Assembly (NCBI GenBank): GCA_947034885.2
Contig: OX344749.2
Span: 47,211,682-47,275,681, forward strand
Source of the DNA: Thuidium tamariscinum
Lineage: Eukaryota > Streptophyta > Bryopsida > Hypnales > Thuidiaceae
Direction: 5' to 3'
DNA: 64,000 nt
The translations under genes were made by a program, and so were the position numbers. How positions within the stretch are numbered: the stretch's first letter is position 1; each line of letters starts with the position of its first letter. Shown here piece after piece: positions 11,365-23,089 of this stretch. The notes under the pieces were generated by a model, which saw only the letters and a program-made list of their open reading frames with translations, searched no databases and had not been told where the DNA came from.

Positions 11365-12980
11365 CCTGCCGAAGATGTGAGCTAGCGAACAACAAATTCC
11401 CATCAGCACGTACGACTCTTTGCCGATTACTAATTCCACAAGAGTGCGATGGCCAGGTCGCTGTTCAGTGAAAAACACCAACAAGAAAAGGATGAGCACA
11501 TCATTCTGCTGGGAATCAAGCAGTGAAAGCACGCAAACATACTGAGATGAAAACCTCAAGACTAGAATGACAAATCTAAGAGTGATACGGAGGACTAAAG
11601 CACAACATTCAATATGACTGCCGGAAGTTCATCAGACTCGCGCAGCTGGAAGAGTGTACCGAATAGACTTTCAAAGAGAGGCGCTCGAATTTGTACGTCC
11701 ATGCATTATGTCCGGCACGTCCCTTTGCATGCACTGGCCGCCTTTACAATAACGTCGAAATCAATGCCACTTTGCGTTAATAATCTTAACCATGAAGGTC
11801 CCAAATGGCTGCATGTCCTTGTTGCAGGTCTACTAAGCTTGAGGCAAGGATTCGTGTTACGGTAGGGATGAGCGCAAGTAGCATACCTGTAAGGGTAGAG
11901 TGCTGATGTGCAATCTCGCACAAGTGCTGTACTCAAGAGTAGCCCAGGTGATCTAATAATTAATTCATGCGATTGAGTGCTTGATGATGCACACAACCGC
12001 CCGCTTGGAGTGGGCAGCGACAATTAGTTGAATGTGTGCTATCCTCGTTCGTCGACGTGTCCGTCTATGTTCTTATCGACTCTAAATAGGTACGGCGCAG
12101 CCATGCCAGCCAGCCAGCGGCCTAAACGTTGCTACAGTTCTGGATCCAATCCTGCTTATCATATGTACTGTTGCTCTAACTTAATGTCCATCCGAATTTC
12201 ATATTCGCAAAGCAAAAAATAGGTAATTACGCTTTCACTCCGTCCGTTCAGCACTATTCCATATCCTAGATCCGTAGCTCATAGCTTCAATTTATTTCCC
12301 CAAGGTAGGCCTAACATAGGAGCTCTTCCCTGTAACGCTTGCTTAATTATGACTCCCAGTTGAACCCGCCGTCAGTTCTCTCGAGACGTGGTAGACTTGC
12401 AATTGTAGCCTGTTCTGCATGCATCTGCGCCGCTAACGTACTTGAGCAAATGGTAATTAATAGCTTGAATGGACGATCGATTGCAATTGATCGTCATTCC
12501 AAGGTCCCACAACTCGGCGATTCAATGCTCTGGCTATAAAGTAAATGCAAGTATGCAACGACTCAACTTCTAATTACCAGGCATGCCTGCACTCTAACTT
12601 AGCTGTCTATACAGAGAGTGTCTGCAGAAAGCCAAATGGAGAGCAGGTTTAGGAAGCGTACCCTTCGCTGTGATGCTGAAATTCGCTCTTAATTAATAAC
12701 TCAGATACTCAACATGCAGTCTGGAGTAAATTGATGCAAGCTCATCTCTAATTATCTTAGTTTAAATTCATTTCTATCTCCCAACAGAAGGTACATAGAT
12801 AACCTGACACTGGTTCTCAACTCATCGCCATTCAGTTCGATCTAGCTAGTTCATGAGATATCCGTTTGTATCCTTCATGCTGCGAAACGCTGGCACGTAG
12901 TATTCTCAGTAAAAGCGACTGGAGTGATCTCAGAAATTCTTGCAGCCTGCCGAATTGACCTTGGATTCATCGTGAGTGCA
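11365..12980. other. Intergenic region between divergent genes
   Basis: About 1.6 kb of mixed composition between the minus-strand GIL1-like gene and the plus-strand Hsp70-12-like gene, rich in CTAGCTAG and TGCATG motifs. It should hold both promoters and 5' leaders. No TATA box could be assigned with confidence, and the short frames here show no recognisable domain. Confidence 0.5.
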
Positions 12981-14798
12981 ATGGACGGGGTGGGAATCGT
13001 GCAGGAATCGAAAGTGGTGGTGGGGCTCGACTTTGGCACCACGTTCTCGGGATTTGCATACGCTCTCCGAGCAGACCCGGACAACATCTACACATTCTAC
13101 GACTGGCCCATGCAAGTGGAGGGCGGAGGACTGCCCTATTGCAAGACTCAGACCAGTTTGTTGTACGCCGATGCCAGCGATCCTTCCGGTGACGACCTCT
13201 TCGAACTGCGGGAGTGGGGATGGCCAGCTTACCTCCAGTACAAATCCAAAGCTACAAACTCGGCTTTGGATGCTTCAATGTCGCAGAGCATGCCCGCGCT
13301 TTCGCTGTCTGGTGGAACGAAGAGGCCTTCGGGTTCGCATTATTTTGTGAAGCTGTTCAAGCTCCATCTGGCCACGAAAGGAGGGAGCTCCTCCGCCAGC
13401 GCGACTGCATCTACCCTGCCGCCGGGACTGACTGCGAGGAGGGCGATCACGGACTACCTCCGTCAAGTCTCCAAATTCATCCTGCAGGAGGTCAGGGACA
13501 AGTTCGGCTCCCACATCTCCCTGGACGATGTCGAGTGGTGTCTCACCGTGCCCGCCATCTGGGACGAGCATGCCAAGAAGGAGATGCGAATGTGCTCTGA
13601 AATGGCAGGCCTCGTGCAAGGGCCTCACAGCAAAGGAGGTGCGGGCAGCCCGCATCCGCTGAAGCTGTTCATCGAGCCGGAAGCAGCCTCTGTGTATTGC
13701 CAACAGAGGCTCGAAGGTCAGACGTGGAAGAAAGGCGACAAGTTCCTGGTGGTGGACTGCGGGGGCGGGACTGTCGATCTCGTCCTTCACGAGAAGCTGG
13801 GATCGCACCCTTCCGTGTCTGTTCGCGAGGTCCAGGAGAGCTCTGGAGAGCTCTGCGGAGGCTCCCAGGTCGACGAGGAGTTTTTCCGCTTCATGAGGCA
13901 CAAGATCAATTGCTTCGAGAGGTTTGAGCGCGAGTACCCTGCCACCTCGCTGGGTTTCTGCCAGGAGTGGGAAAAGATCAAGTCCGACTACGCTGGAGAG
14001 ACGAAGGATGTGCATGTGGAGTTACCTCCTGCGCTCGCAGCTTTGTGGGAAGAGGACCTAAGCGACAACTCATCGAACTCGTACGACGAGATTGTGCTGA
14101 CGAATGGCGACATGAGGTCCATCTTCGATCCCGTTGTGAACAAGATCTTGCTTCTGGTTCATCAGAGGCTGGTGTCCGACTTGGCGGCCATATTGGTCGT
14201 TGGTGGATTCTCGGCATCACCATACTTGATGAGACGCATCCGTGAGACGTTTGGTGTCAGAGTGTCTACCATAGCAAGTCCACCAAGTCCAGGTAGCTCT
14301 ATTTGTTGTGGTGCCGTGACCCTGGGGATTCGGTCGGACACTGTGGTTTCCAGGATTTCGAGGAAGACTTACGGCACAAATTTAGCAATACCTTTCATTC
14401 CTGGAGTTCATTCCGTGAGTTCACGGATCCAAGGAAGTTACGGAGTGTATTGCAATGACGGGTTTCGATTGTTTGTTCGGAAAGGAGATGAGGTTCCCAT
14501 CAACGACTGTGTGAAAAAAGTTTTTTGGCCGATAATGAGATCTCAGACCCGCATTGGAATTCGGTTGTACAGCTCTGATTCCCAGGGTGTCGCATTTGTT
14601 ACAGACCCAGGCGTGAAGTTGGAAGGTTCATTTTCAGTGGAATTTCGCAGTGAGTTAGAACTCGGATTCAGGCCTAAAGTGGAGGTTTCCATGTTTTTTG
14701 GCCGCAGCGAGATACAAGTGACCGCCGTTGGGCTCAACTTCGACAGTGAGAAGAAAGAGATGCTTCCCGTCAAGTTTGAGGGGCACTCCATTTACTGA
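12981..14798 (+). CDS. Hsp70-12-like (HSPA12A/B-type) ATPase
   Basis: Intronless 605-aa member of the divergent Hsp70-12 branch of the actin/Hsp70 ATPase superfamily, probably cytosolic (no signal peptide or membrane segment). Visible motifs: phosphate-1 loop LDFGTTFSG near residue 16; GSHYFVKLFK, typical of HSPA12-like proteins; LTVPAIWDEHAKKEM, where canonical Hsp70s have a similar VPAYF motif; IEPEAASVYC; phosphate-2 loop VVDCGGGTVDL; and adenosine motif LVVGGFSASPYL. The C-terminal part is short and lacks the EEVD tail, so a standard J-protein/Hop chaperone cycle is unlikely. Start: ATG at 12981 is the first Met in frame; the open frame extends upstream only to a GTG at 12924. Its partners and role in plants are not established. 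It lies between two GIL1-like genes on the opposite strand. Confidence 0.9.
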   Translation: MDGVGIVQESKVVVGLDFGTTFSGFAYALRADPDNIYTFYDWPMQVEGGGLPYCKTQTSLLYADASDPSGDDLFELREWGWPAYLQYKSKATNSALDASMSQSMPALSLSGGTKRPSGSHYFVKLFKLHLATKGGSSSASATASTLPPGLTARRAITDYLRQVSKFILQEVRDKFGSHISLDDVEWCLTVPAIWDEHAKKEMRMCSEMAGLVQGPHSKGGAGSPHPLKLFIEPEAASVYCQQRLEGQTWKKGDKFLVVDCGGGTVDLVLHEKLGSHPSVSVREVQESSGELCGGSQVDEEFFRFMRHKINCFERFEREYPATSLGFCQEWEKIKSDYAGETKDVHVELPPALAALWEEDLSDNSSNSYDEIVLTNGDMRSIFDPVVNKILLLVHQRLVSDLAAILVVGGFSASPYLMRRIRETFGVRVSTIASPPSPGSSICCGAVTLGIRSDTVVSRISRKTYGTNLAIPFIPGVHSVSSRIQGSYGVYCNDGFRLFVRKGDEVPINDCVKKVFWPIMRSQTRIGIRLYSSDSQGVAFVTDPGVKLEGSFSVEFRSELELGFRPKVEVSMFFGRSEIQVTAVGLNFDSEKKEMLPVKFEGHSIY

Positions 14799-16198
14799 TA
14801 TCAGCAGATCATACTAGTTGCAGTCCGACCTGCACTCCTGCTGGATGCTGTATCAAGCTGATCGAGGATCTGGAGCTACCACGTCCTGCTTCATTTTGTG
14901 TAGATTTTTCTTGTGTTCAAGTTTGTTCATATTGTAAAGCTAGCTGTTTCATCATGCGACCGAATCTGATAATATGACTGTACATAGCACTGACTTACGC
15001 TAATGCAATGTATGAAAACTCCTGAAGTGTTACCCGCTTTAATATATAATTATATATTCGTGTCAATGTTTCTGAGAGCACATTGAGGAATTGATGAATG
15101 CTTGGTTCAATTGAATGGCCGTCTTTCTCATAGCTTCTGAATTCATGCGGATAGGAATGATGCAAACCCCCGATTCAGGCCTTAGAGTAGAATGCTAGCT
15201 ACACATATATACCATATGTTGCATGGTCGCAGCAAAGCTGACATCGAGTTTATACGTGGTCTCACTTGCTATTCCACCTGTCCATTTGACATGTCAAGAA
15301 ACGTACGAGCTAATTCATATCACCTCTTCAGGTGTACTGATGAGTCTGCGGGTGGGGTGGGAATTCATTCATGAAATTCCTGATGGGAAATAGGTCCGAA
15401 TGCAATGTTGGTCTCAGAATGGTGGTTAACTTTTCCAGTTCAATGTAAGGCAATCTGAGTATGCAGATGTATCGGTATATTAGTAGCTGCAATTATGCAT
15501 CGCATCAGTGAGATTTACTGTATAGCATTTGATCAGCGGAAAATAAAGTCTGCAACTTGAGGAGCACCCCCTATCAGAACGATCAACCTAACGTAATCAT
15601 CAATTTTTAGTTTACAAATTACTTACAGACCTTGAGTGTTGATCCTTATTTAATTTCCTCCAAGCAAGAAAATGCAATATTGAAGTACTTAAGCTGGATG
15701 GCCAGACTTTGTCCTCTCCTACAGGAATTCGTACCCGAAAGGCGGCCTGCCTTTCAATTCTCCTTCCTCAGTAGTGAAATCGCTGACTTCGCGTTTCCAT
15801 TGCTGGAATCATAATTAGTTCTTGTGTTTTTCAATTCATTACACTAATTGATGAATGCTAACCCCACCACGGTCGCCGTAATCATCAGGAAGCTAGCGTC
15901 TATGCTATCATAAAAAATCTACCACTCCAGTACGCTACGCACCCGCCGTCAGTTTGGGTGAGCATCAAACGACATTTAATATCGGCGGTTGAGTGGCTCA
16001 GTCCAGAAATTGTAATAATCCTACCTAGCTATGAGGAATTCGCTCTACGTTATAGAGGCTTAGTGGCGGTGCTATTGAGTTCGTCAATTGAGATACAATG
16101 ACGAGCACGTCAAGCGAGTAATGTAACTTAGTGAGCACCGCCGGTTGCAAGAAATTAAACTCTGTATATGACCGGGTGAAGCGGTCCAAGCCTTGTAT
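14799..16198. other. 3' flank and intergenic DNA
   Basis: Downstream of the Hsp70-12-like stop. Contains AT-rich possible polyadenylation sequence (TTTAATATATAATTATATATTC, near 15040) and no further coding region I can support. Small frames at 15192 and 15632 have no recognisable domain. Confidence 0.45.
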
Positions 16199-16821
16199 GG
16201 TAGGAGGTCCAGAAAGCGACCATCTAAGAAGAAGAAGATCTCTGTGAAGAAATGAAGGCACTGGATGAAGATTTTTGAAATTGAAATACAAAGACAAATC
16301 AGTGACGCAGCATTTGCAACCTCCATGAGAATTTTCTAAGCTAGGAAACATTAATTACAAATTTTTGAAGGAAGAACACAATAGGTATCTATTATTGATC
16401 ATAGGTAGAAGTTATAATGAGCATGCCAATGGCAATGAAGAAATGAAGGACATCCTAGAATGCATGAAAGCATTGCCAATAAAACTTTCTAGAAGTGCTC
16501 ATAAAGTTTGGCACACAAGCGAAAATAGATCACTTTGCATGTGGCTTGAAAAAAAAGACTAGAGACACATGTGCTTTTAGTAAAAAAACATGTGTCAAAA
16601 ATTTATTTTTTATAATGTCTTTCAATAACCGCCGTAACTTGTTCCCAAAATGAAACTGGGTTGTAGTTTCAATGACCACACAAAGGTGCTAGAAAGACTC
16701 ATTTTCGTTCAAATTGGGCCCACAGTCCAAAATTGGATACATTTGAGACATGCCATGCACCATTTTCTACCCTTCTATAGGAGCGATTCATAATGGCTGG
16801 TCAGTTTTTGAGCCTCCTACC
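16199..16821 (+). mobile_element. GGTAGG-ended element related to family R1
   Basis: Ends are GGTAGGAGGTCCAGAAAGCG at the left and, read inward from the right, GGTAGGAGGCTCAAAAACTG. They match at about 20 of the first 26 positions. Length is 623 bp. Flanks are GTAT and ATAA, so the TTAA duplication expected of the family is not evident here. The interior differs from other R1 copies. No coding region. Confidence 0.5.
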
Positions 16822-16889
16822 ATAAATTGTAAGTCTCTTTCCAATAGAGATAATGCACTAGCATTTCTTGCATGACGGAAGTTCAACAG

Positions 16890-17025
16890 GGTAGGAGGTC
16901 CATAAACCAACCATCTAAGGGCTAGAACTGAATTTTGGGGAGGTGACACATCTTGAAATATTTGTCAATAAATTTTCCTCAAGAGGCAAGTGGAATAGAC
17001 ATCTAACCCAAGTTGTTACAAATTT
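16890..17025 (+). repeat. Truncated R1 repeat
   Basis: Begins GGTAGGAGGTCCATAAACC and carries the family phrases GAACTGAATTTTGGGGAGGTG and ACATCTAACCCAAGTTGTT, then loses similarity near 17025. It shows what the R1 interior looks like without an insertion at the point where the copy at 49068-49938 has one. Confidence 0.65.
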
Positions 17026-18396
17026 TTGATGTTTGATCAAAAGTGTTCATTTGTGGTCATCAAAAGCGCCCAGCTCCTGAAATGTGCAGATTTGGTACAC
17101 TGAAGGAAGCAAAATGTACCTCGACTCCTGTTCGCTTTTAATGAAAACCTTGTCGGAGTTCGAGCCTCCAACCCCCGCTCCTACCTTACAATTGCTAGAC
17201 TTGCATATATTCGCTGATGAATGTTACTCGGGGTTATATATTGTTCAAGTGCATTTGAGGAACGAGAGAAACTGTCCTGCAACTTTCTGGACAAATTTTT
17301 TATATGCTTTTAAAAAAAAGTTCTAGCTGGTGTTCGATCAAGTTCAGATCTTCGTCAGTAAGGCTGTTTCGTCATGCTACCAAATAAGGTAATGTAATAT
17401 TTCCTGGAGTAACAACTGTGGAGATCTGTTGCTGTGGGTATAGGTTCTACGTAGATATTGATACCATTGAATTGATTTAAGGGATCACTTAGACTGACCG
17501 AATTTAGGAATTCGCAAGAGAACCATGTGATTGCTTTCGGGTCTTGTGAACTCATATGAAGTCGAATCGCCATTTTGAACGACATTCATGTCGTGATCAC
17601 CATTGTTTGTGATCTAATTCTTCACAGCGCCACTGGTGCTTTAGCGAAATTGGATCCTGCAAATTGATTCTGATAGCATTCCCAAGCTTCAATTCCAATC
17701 CATCTGTCTTGAATTATCCATACGGGACTAAAAGTGCCATGATGATCTAATCCGAATCGAGTTCCAAGAGCAAGTTTCGTATGATGTCAAATATTGGACG
17801 AGATAACGAGGCTCGAGAGCACTACTTGTCGGGAAAATACAATGCCGAGCGGTTCTACTCAATCAAGAGCTTCCAAATCTGTAATTATTGGTTGATCACA
17901 GGGCTTGGAATGCAAGAAGGGTACAAGTCTTCACACTAACAAGGGAGGCATTTCTTTCTGCAAGAATGACTTGCTCCCTGTAACAAATGCTTGTTGATGA
18001 CAGAATCTGAGAAGAAAGAACAAAACAATACATTCACATTGTAATGTGGAAAACTGGATATGTTATGCACAGAATTTCATCATTTGATTGAGGTTACACA
18101 ATGGCTCAAGTCCCATTTCCACTGTAACCACAAGGTTTAATAGATATCCTGAATGCACAAACTATTGAGATTCATGTTCATCTCAGTACGCATTGAACCA
18201 CAGATTTTAAGCATCAAAAAACAATAATTGCTGCAATTCATAGAGCTAAACAATACTTGTGTATGCTGTATCATACCCACAAGCTCAAATCAGATCTCCA
18301 TGCATGTTCTCACCACAGTGGCTTGAAGAGTTGGAGAGTGGCGAATGTTGACAGCTAGATGACAGCCCTTCTCCCGAGAAGCTAGCTCCTCAACAT
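17026..18396. other. Intergenic DNA 3' of the second GIL1-like gene
   Basis: Moderate GC, no recognisable domain in any frame. It presumably includes the 3' untranslated region of the gene at 18397. Nothing else is recognised. Confidence 0.45.
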
Positions 18397-19752
18397 TCAC
18401 TGTAATCGAAATTCTTCTTCAAGAATACTCGGCATTTGATGACGGTGCTTTTCACTTGAAAACCATGGCCTCAGCATGAGCACTACTGCTGTAGGCTTTA
18501 TGTCGTTGTCCGCATCTATGACCACAGAGTCATGGTATCGCTTGTCATACGGTTCCCCATAACCCATCCTCAAAATCCTGGCAGGAGGGTCTAAAGAGAA
18601 TGAGAGTTTATGAAGCAAGTAAATTGCTTTTGCGAGATCAAAGAAGTTAAGAACCAGTTTGCTCGCTTCTCCACCATCACCCAACAGGCCAAGCATCTTC
18701 ACTTGCCGAAAACGAGCATCCTCGACCAAGTGTGGCGGAAACACAAGTGAAAACATCCTTGCACAGAATCGTCCGAATAAGTCGCATTCCTTGAAATAAA
18801 GCAGTGACGGGACTCGTTTCTTCTGCTGAAAGATTTGGAAGCACTTGACTCTGTGTTTTTGGAAATCCAAGAGTGATGTCTGTTCCTGCTCTGTGCCAAA
18901 GAAGACATGCTCAAAACCCTGGAACATTTGCTCGCAAATCCAGTGTCCCCAAATATGTTTCAGATTGTCAAGGTTTGAGAAATCTCCGGACCATAGAAAT
19001 CTGATCGGTAGTTCCAATTCACTCGGACGGGCATGTTTATTCAGATATTTCGCCAATCTATCTGTTGCTCTGTCGACACTGTGACAAGCACTCTCCAACA
19101 GAGCTAGGTTACAGTGGTCATTAGCAGTGAACTCACTTGTCAAAGAGTTTTGCCGCAGGTTCTGCACAAATAACGCGAGTTCGCGCTTCAATGTCTCGCT
19201 AAGGGAAACCTGCAGCATTTTTGCAATGGTTCTTTCCATTTCCTGAATAACACAATTGAGCCGATCCACTTCGCGATCTTTCGCTTGGGCGGCATCCTGG
19301 ATACGACGGAGTTCACCTTCGAGACCCTCCTTCACAATCGAATCCTTCAACATGGTTTCCAGTTTTTTGATTAATGCATTGTTTTGCGCTTGCATCATCT
19401 GAGAAGCCTTATCTGAAAAGTCTTTAGAAATCTTCTTCAGGGACGAAGATAGCTCCGATATTCTCTGTTCATGATCTCGCTTTAAAATAGCCATTTCGGA
19501 CTTGTAAGATGCATTCACATCCGCCAACTCCTGAGACGCTTTCGACACGATGTGTGCGTTGCTTTCTTCAAGAAAACGAACACCATCGACCACGCAGAAG
19601 CTGCGGTTTACACTGTGCAGCAGGTTCTCTTCGTCTCCTGCAGGAAATCTATCTGTCTGGAGATACTCGAAGAAATTCGGGGAATCATCACTGAGCATCG
19701 GACTGCTAGAAGATGTGCTCCAGGCAGGCTCAATTTCCTCAGCGGTATCCAT
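18397..19752 (-). CDS. GIL1/IRKI-like coiled-coil protein, second copy
   Basis: Single-exon 451-aa paralogue of the protein at 9686-11364, with a clear ATG at 19752. Residues about 1-60 are acidic and Ser-rich. Residues about 75-200 form a coiled coil (LKRDHEQRISELSSSLKK, DREVDRLNCVIQEME). The C-terminal 250 residues carry the conserved GIL1/IRKI domain: HIWGHWICEQMFQGFEHVFF, FCARMFSLVFPPHLVEDARF, AIYLLHKLSFSLDPPARIL and YDKRYHDSVV. Compared with the first copy, the AxxLLHxLxFSxDPPAxIL block is kept while the N-terminal halves differ strongly. The shared strand and shared non-Arabidopsis residues (HWIC-QMFQGFEHVFF) suggest a local duplication with the Hsp70-12-like gene now between the copies. 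Plant signalling adaptor by family; exact role unknown. Confidence 0.85.
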   Translation of the reverse strand: MDTAEEIEPAWSTSSSSPMLSDDSPNFFEYLQTDRFPAGDEENLLHSVNRSFCVVDGVRFLEESNAHIVSKASQELADVNASYKSEMAILKRDHEQRISELSSSLKKISKDFSDKASQMMQAQNNALIKKLETMLKDSIVKEGLEGELRRIQDAAQAKDREVDRLNCVIQEMERTIAKMLQVSLSETLKRELALFVQNLRQNSLTSEFTANDHCNLALLESACHSVDRATDRLAKYLNKHARPSELELPIRFLWSGDFSNLDNLKHIWGHWICEQMFQGFEHVFFGTEQEQTSLLDFQKHRVKCFQIFQQKKRVPSLLYFKECDLFGRFCARMFSLVFPPHLVEDARFRQVKMLGLLGDGGEASKLVLNFFDLAKAIYLLHKLSFSLDPPARILRMGYGEPYDKRYHDSVVIDADNDIKPTAVVLMLRPWFSSEKHRHQMPSILEEEFRLQ

Positions 19753-21683
19753 ATGCGACTTGCCATTTCTCTGTCAACCCGCCATGGCAAGATTTGTTAA
19801 CCTAATTGTCTGATGCTTCAAGAAAATAATGCAGACCGGTATGCATCCAGTAATCAAACTAGACATTGCTTTTCGTGAACCTCATACAAACAGTTTGTTC
19901 TAATAAGTATCAAATCGACTTCATAATATTAACAGTTTCCACGGATTACGGATTAGAATCACAAAACATGCACAAATACATATTTGAAAGAAACCGCTCA
20001 AGAATCAAGCTAAAACTGATTGCCTCTTGAAGTTCGCTTGCTTACCTACTCTTACAGAATAAAGACACGGAAAGAATCACTTGCTTTTGAATCTATTGAT
20101 TTCCTGCTTCCAAATACGTACCTCAACATCGGCAGAGCTGCGGTTGGTGGGAATGGCGACGCACAATTGAGCAGCATTCCTCCCATCAATCTTACTCGTC
20201 GCATTGACATCATTGCAAAAGGGCCGAAATCCCATAATTTCCTGCTTCTTCCGAGAACAGCGTCACTAAAGCTGATGCAGGCAGCCAAGTGCTAACAATC
20301 TGAATGTTCACTCAGTCTAGTGCTCAACTGCAGTGGATCTGAAGCTTGATGTGCAAACTCAAGCTACCAAACGATTCCTGATCTCACTCCAAAGAAGCTT
20401 TTCTTCACTAGAGAATTGAGTATACTGGGGTGCTCTCTCAAGCAAGCAAAGCTCTCGGCAAAGTGAGGAGCTTTTCCAAGGAGTTCCGCAGTCTTATGAG
20501 CTTAGAATCCATGGCCACCATTTCCATAAAGACCAAGACAATTGGCAAAATGATTGTATTCACCGTCAGTTCAAATTGCTAATTAATGCTTGGAAGTGGC
20601 AGGTGTACCCTGAGCTCCTAATCCAAAGCACGTTTTAATAGCACGTTCTTGGTGAATTTCAGGGCCTACCCTTGGAGCAAATTTTTTTTTTTTGGGCTAG
20701 TCCATGGAGCAAAACAAGTGGCAGGCATGTAAGGTAGGAAGCCTATTGTGAAGTCAGTGCGCATAGGTACAGTTATTAGATTAAAAAAAATTGCAAAAGA
20801 AAGGCAAATTAGGGATTATATGGGGGTTTATTTCTATACTCTAGTCAATGGGTTTTTGACCCAAAAAAAAGATTCATTATAGGTAGTCAAAGCAAAAAAC
20901 TATAACTCATTATTATGGTTCATTAGGGGTTACTATTTTTGGATTTTAATATGGCTCTCTTATTTCCTTATATGGTTCCAATGGAAATCAAAAAGTACCC
21001 CATTGTACAGTGAAACAATTTTGCTATGTATAAAAGGCACATGGGTGCGCTCATTGTATTCATTAAATGGTGACTATCCAATCCAATTCCAAGATTTTGA
21101 GTGCCAATTGCTCACTCAATGCCATAGAAATAACATTAGAATGATGCAAGAGAACTCAATTGGATCCAAAAGTAGAGTTCCAAATTAGGTTGTCATTTTT
21201 ATTGTAGGGGGACCCATTACTAACCAATGCCCCATCAGTAATCAATAGGGTACCATATTTCCAACCAAGATTGGTATGGATTTCCATTTTTTCCTTAGAA
21301 TGCATGTTGTTGTACTTTTATCAGGGTTTGGACCAATAAATGAATGACATATAAGTGAACAAGAAAGTAGGAAGCAATGAGTAAGAAAGTAGTTCTTGAA
21401 TGATCAGATTTGGATGACTCTAGATGTTGGTAAGGGGCAAGCCAAACTTTTACCTTTCAAAATTTACAATAATTTCAATTCAAGAGGTAAATTTACCAAA
21501 AACTTTGCAACCTTCATCATTTTTGTCAATGGACCCCTAAAAATAATTTCTTTACCTTACACTACTTTAGATCATATCCAAAGTGTACTTATTTTAGTGG
21601 TTATGGGTACTTCTATTATAATGGATCATCTACATTCTACAATGCAACAATCTTTCAAGATGGTTTCAATATAGTAAAGGCTA
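19753..21683. other. Promoter side of the GIL1-like gene, then AT-rich intergenic DNA
   Basis: 19753-20650 is of mixed composition and should hold the promoter and any untranslated leader of the gene at 18397. From about 20660 the DNA becomes AT-rich. No coding region is supported; the 91- and 92-codon frames at 20020 and 21396 show no domain and no conserved pattern. Confidence 0.45.
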
Positions 21684-22778
21684 GGGCAATTGCATTAAAG
21701 ACTTGTACTATTTTCCATCACACGTCTCATACTGATGGGTTTTTTGACCATAACTTTTTCATTTTTTTCCAAATGACTCAATATTTCTAGAGAAGGTACT
21801 CATAACTATCATACAACTTACATGAATTTTTGATCATTTTCAAAAATAGTTTAATATAAAAATAGTACTAGTGATTGAATGTCACATATGACAATTTGGA
21901 GGGTTTTAGTACTATGGAATACCTTTTCTTAATGATTTTGAGATGAAATTTGGATGAGATGGTCTTCTAATAGACTTCTATCTTTCTACAAAAAGATTTT
22001 CAAAAATAGTTAATTATATGTCATGTGGAGGTCCACAAAGAGAGCTTCATTCTGCTTATATTTTGAAACATATAAAATATTATTTTGGTAGGTTATTTGG
22101 TGAATGACCATCTCCATAAAGTTTTTGCAAATGGACACTTTTTATTTTTTTTATTTACTTATTTTTACCGTTTTTCCCTAATTAAAACATGAAGGTATGT
22201 ACATAAGAGGATTTCTGGGCCCCCAGGAGACCGTTTCAGGGGTGTTCCCCGAAATTGTTCCCACTGCTGCAGACCAGCACCCTGCTGGTCTGAATTTTTG
22301 AATTTTGAAAAAAAAAAATTAAAATTTTTTTTTTTCAAAAAACTTCAGAATGTATTAAAGAGAAAAAAAATGATTTAAAAAAAAAAAAATATTTAAAAAA
22401 AATATTTAAAAAATATTTAATATTTAATTAAAATTAATTTTAAAAAATTATTTTCTGACGTGGCAGTCGCTCGACCACATCAGCATCGCATTCCCAGGGT
22501 TCCCAATGCGTTCCCAGCGTCTGGGAACTCGCAGTCTCTTACAGGAGCTGAAAATCCTCTTATGTTTTCTTAAGGTTTGGCACTTTTCCAGTTCTCCTAC
22601 TTAGAATATTTTCCTATACAATTCCTTTTGTAGGTACCTTTGTCTTAAAGGTGTATAGATAAGTCATTTTTTTTTTTAAACTTAAAAATTATTTTTCTAA
22701 TTAAATAGTACTCCAGAAAAAGTTAGGAGTAATATTGCAAAACGCAACAAATACTACAAGTCTTTCGTGTAATTATCC
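21684..22778. mobile_element. Foldback element, copy c (interrupted)
   Basis: Left end GGGCAATTGCATTAAAGACTTGTAC, right end with the mirrored CTACAAGTCTTTCGTG. The interior shares TCCAAATGACTCAATATTTCTAG and CAGTTCTCCTACTTAGAATA with copies a, b and e. A separate 363-bp element (22202-22564) is inserted in the middle. Without it this copy is about 732 bp, close to copies a and d. No clear flanking duplication (GCTA against AAAG), so the ends may be damaged. Confidence 0.65.
22202..22564. mobile_element. Non-autonomous derivative of element X
   Basis: A 363-bp insertion with ends CATAAGAGGATTTCTGG and GAAAATCCTCTTATG. The left 65 bp and right 115 bp align with the two ends of the 9.85-kb element at 28510-38362. 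Shared phrases are GAGACCGTTTCA / AAGACCGTTTCA on the left and CTCGACCACATCAG and GGGAACTCGCAGTCTCT on the right. Ends are GC-rich and the core is nearly pure A/T, unlike the host foldback element it interrupts. It has no coding region and would depend on an X transposase supplied elsewhere. Confidence 0.8.
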
Positions 22779-23089
22779 AAAGGAAAAACTCTAAAAAACA
22801 TTCCCCAATGCAATTGGCATAACTCTCTCTTTGTTTGTAGGCCTATAATTATCATTCCTAAATCTAACAAATGTGCAAAATATGAAGGGCCCGTAAGTTG
22901 GTTTATCATTATTGTGAGAGAAGTCATTATTGTCATACCTTTTGAATCATTGATATATTTTTCTTCTTTTTATAATGCAAAAAATTCATTTGAAGCTTGG
23001 AATGATGGCTTCGTATTGAATCAATTTGTTTTAAGAAAATCCTATCATTGTGACTTGTGACAAGCATCTCACCATTTGCCAACATAGAA

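Noticed and set aside
13275-14015. 246-codon minus-strand frame
   Set aside because: Antisense of the Hsp70-12-like gene. The Arg/Leu-rich text is a by-product of GC-rich coding DNA on the other strand.
20020-20295. 91-codon plus-strand frame
   Set aside because: No domain, and its antisense is equally open. It lies in the likely promoter region of the GIL1-like gene at 18397.
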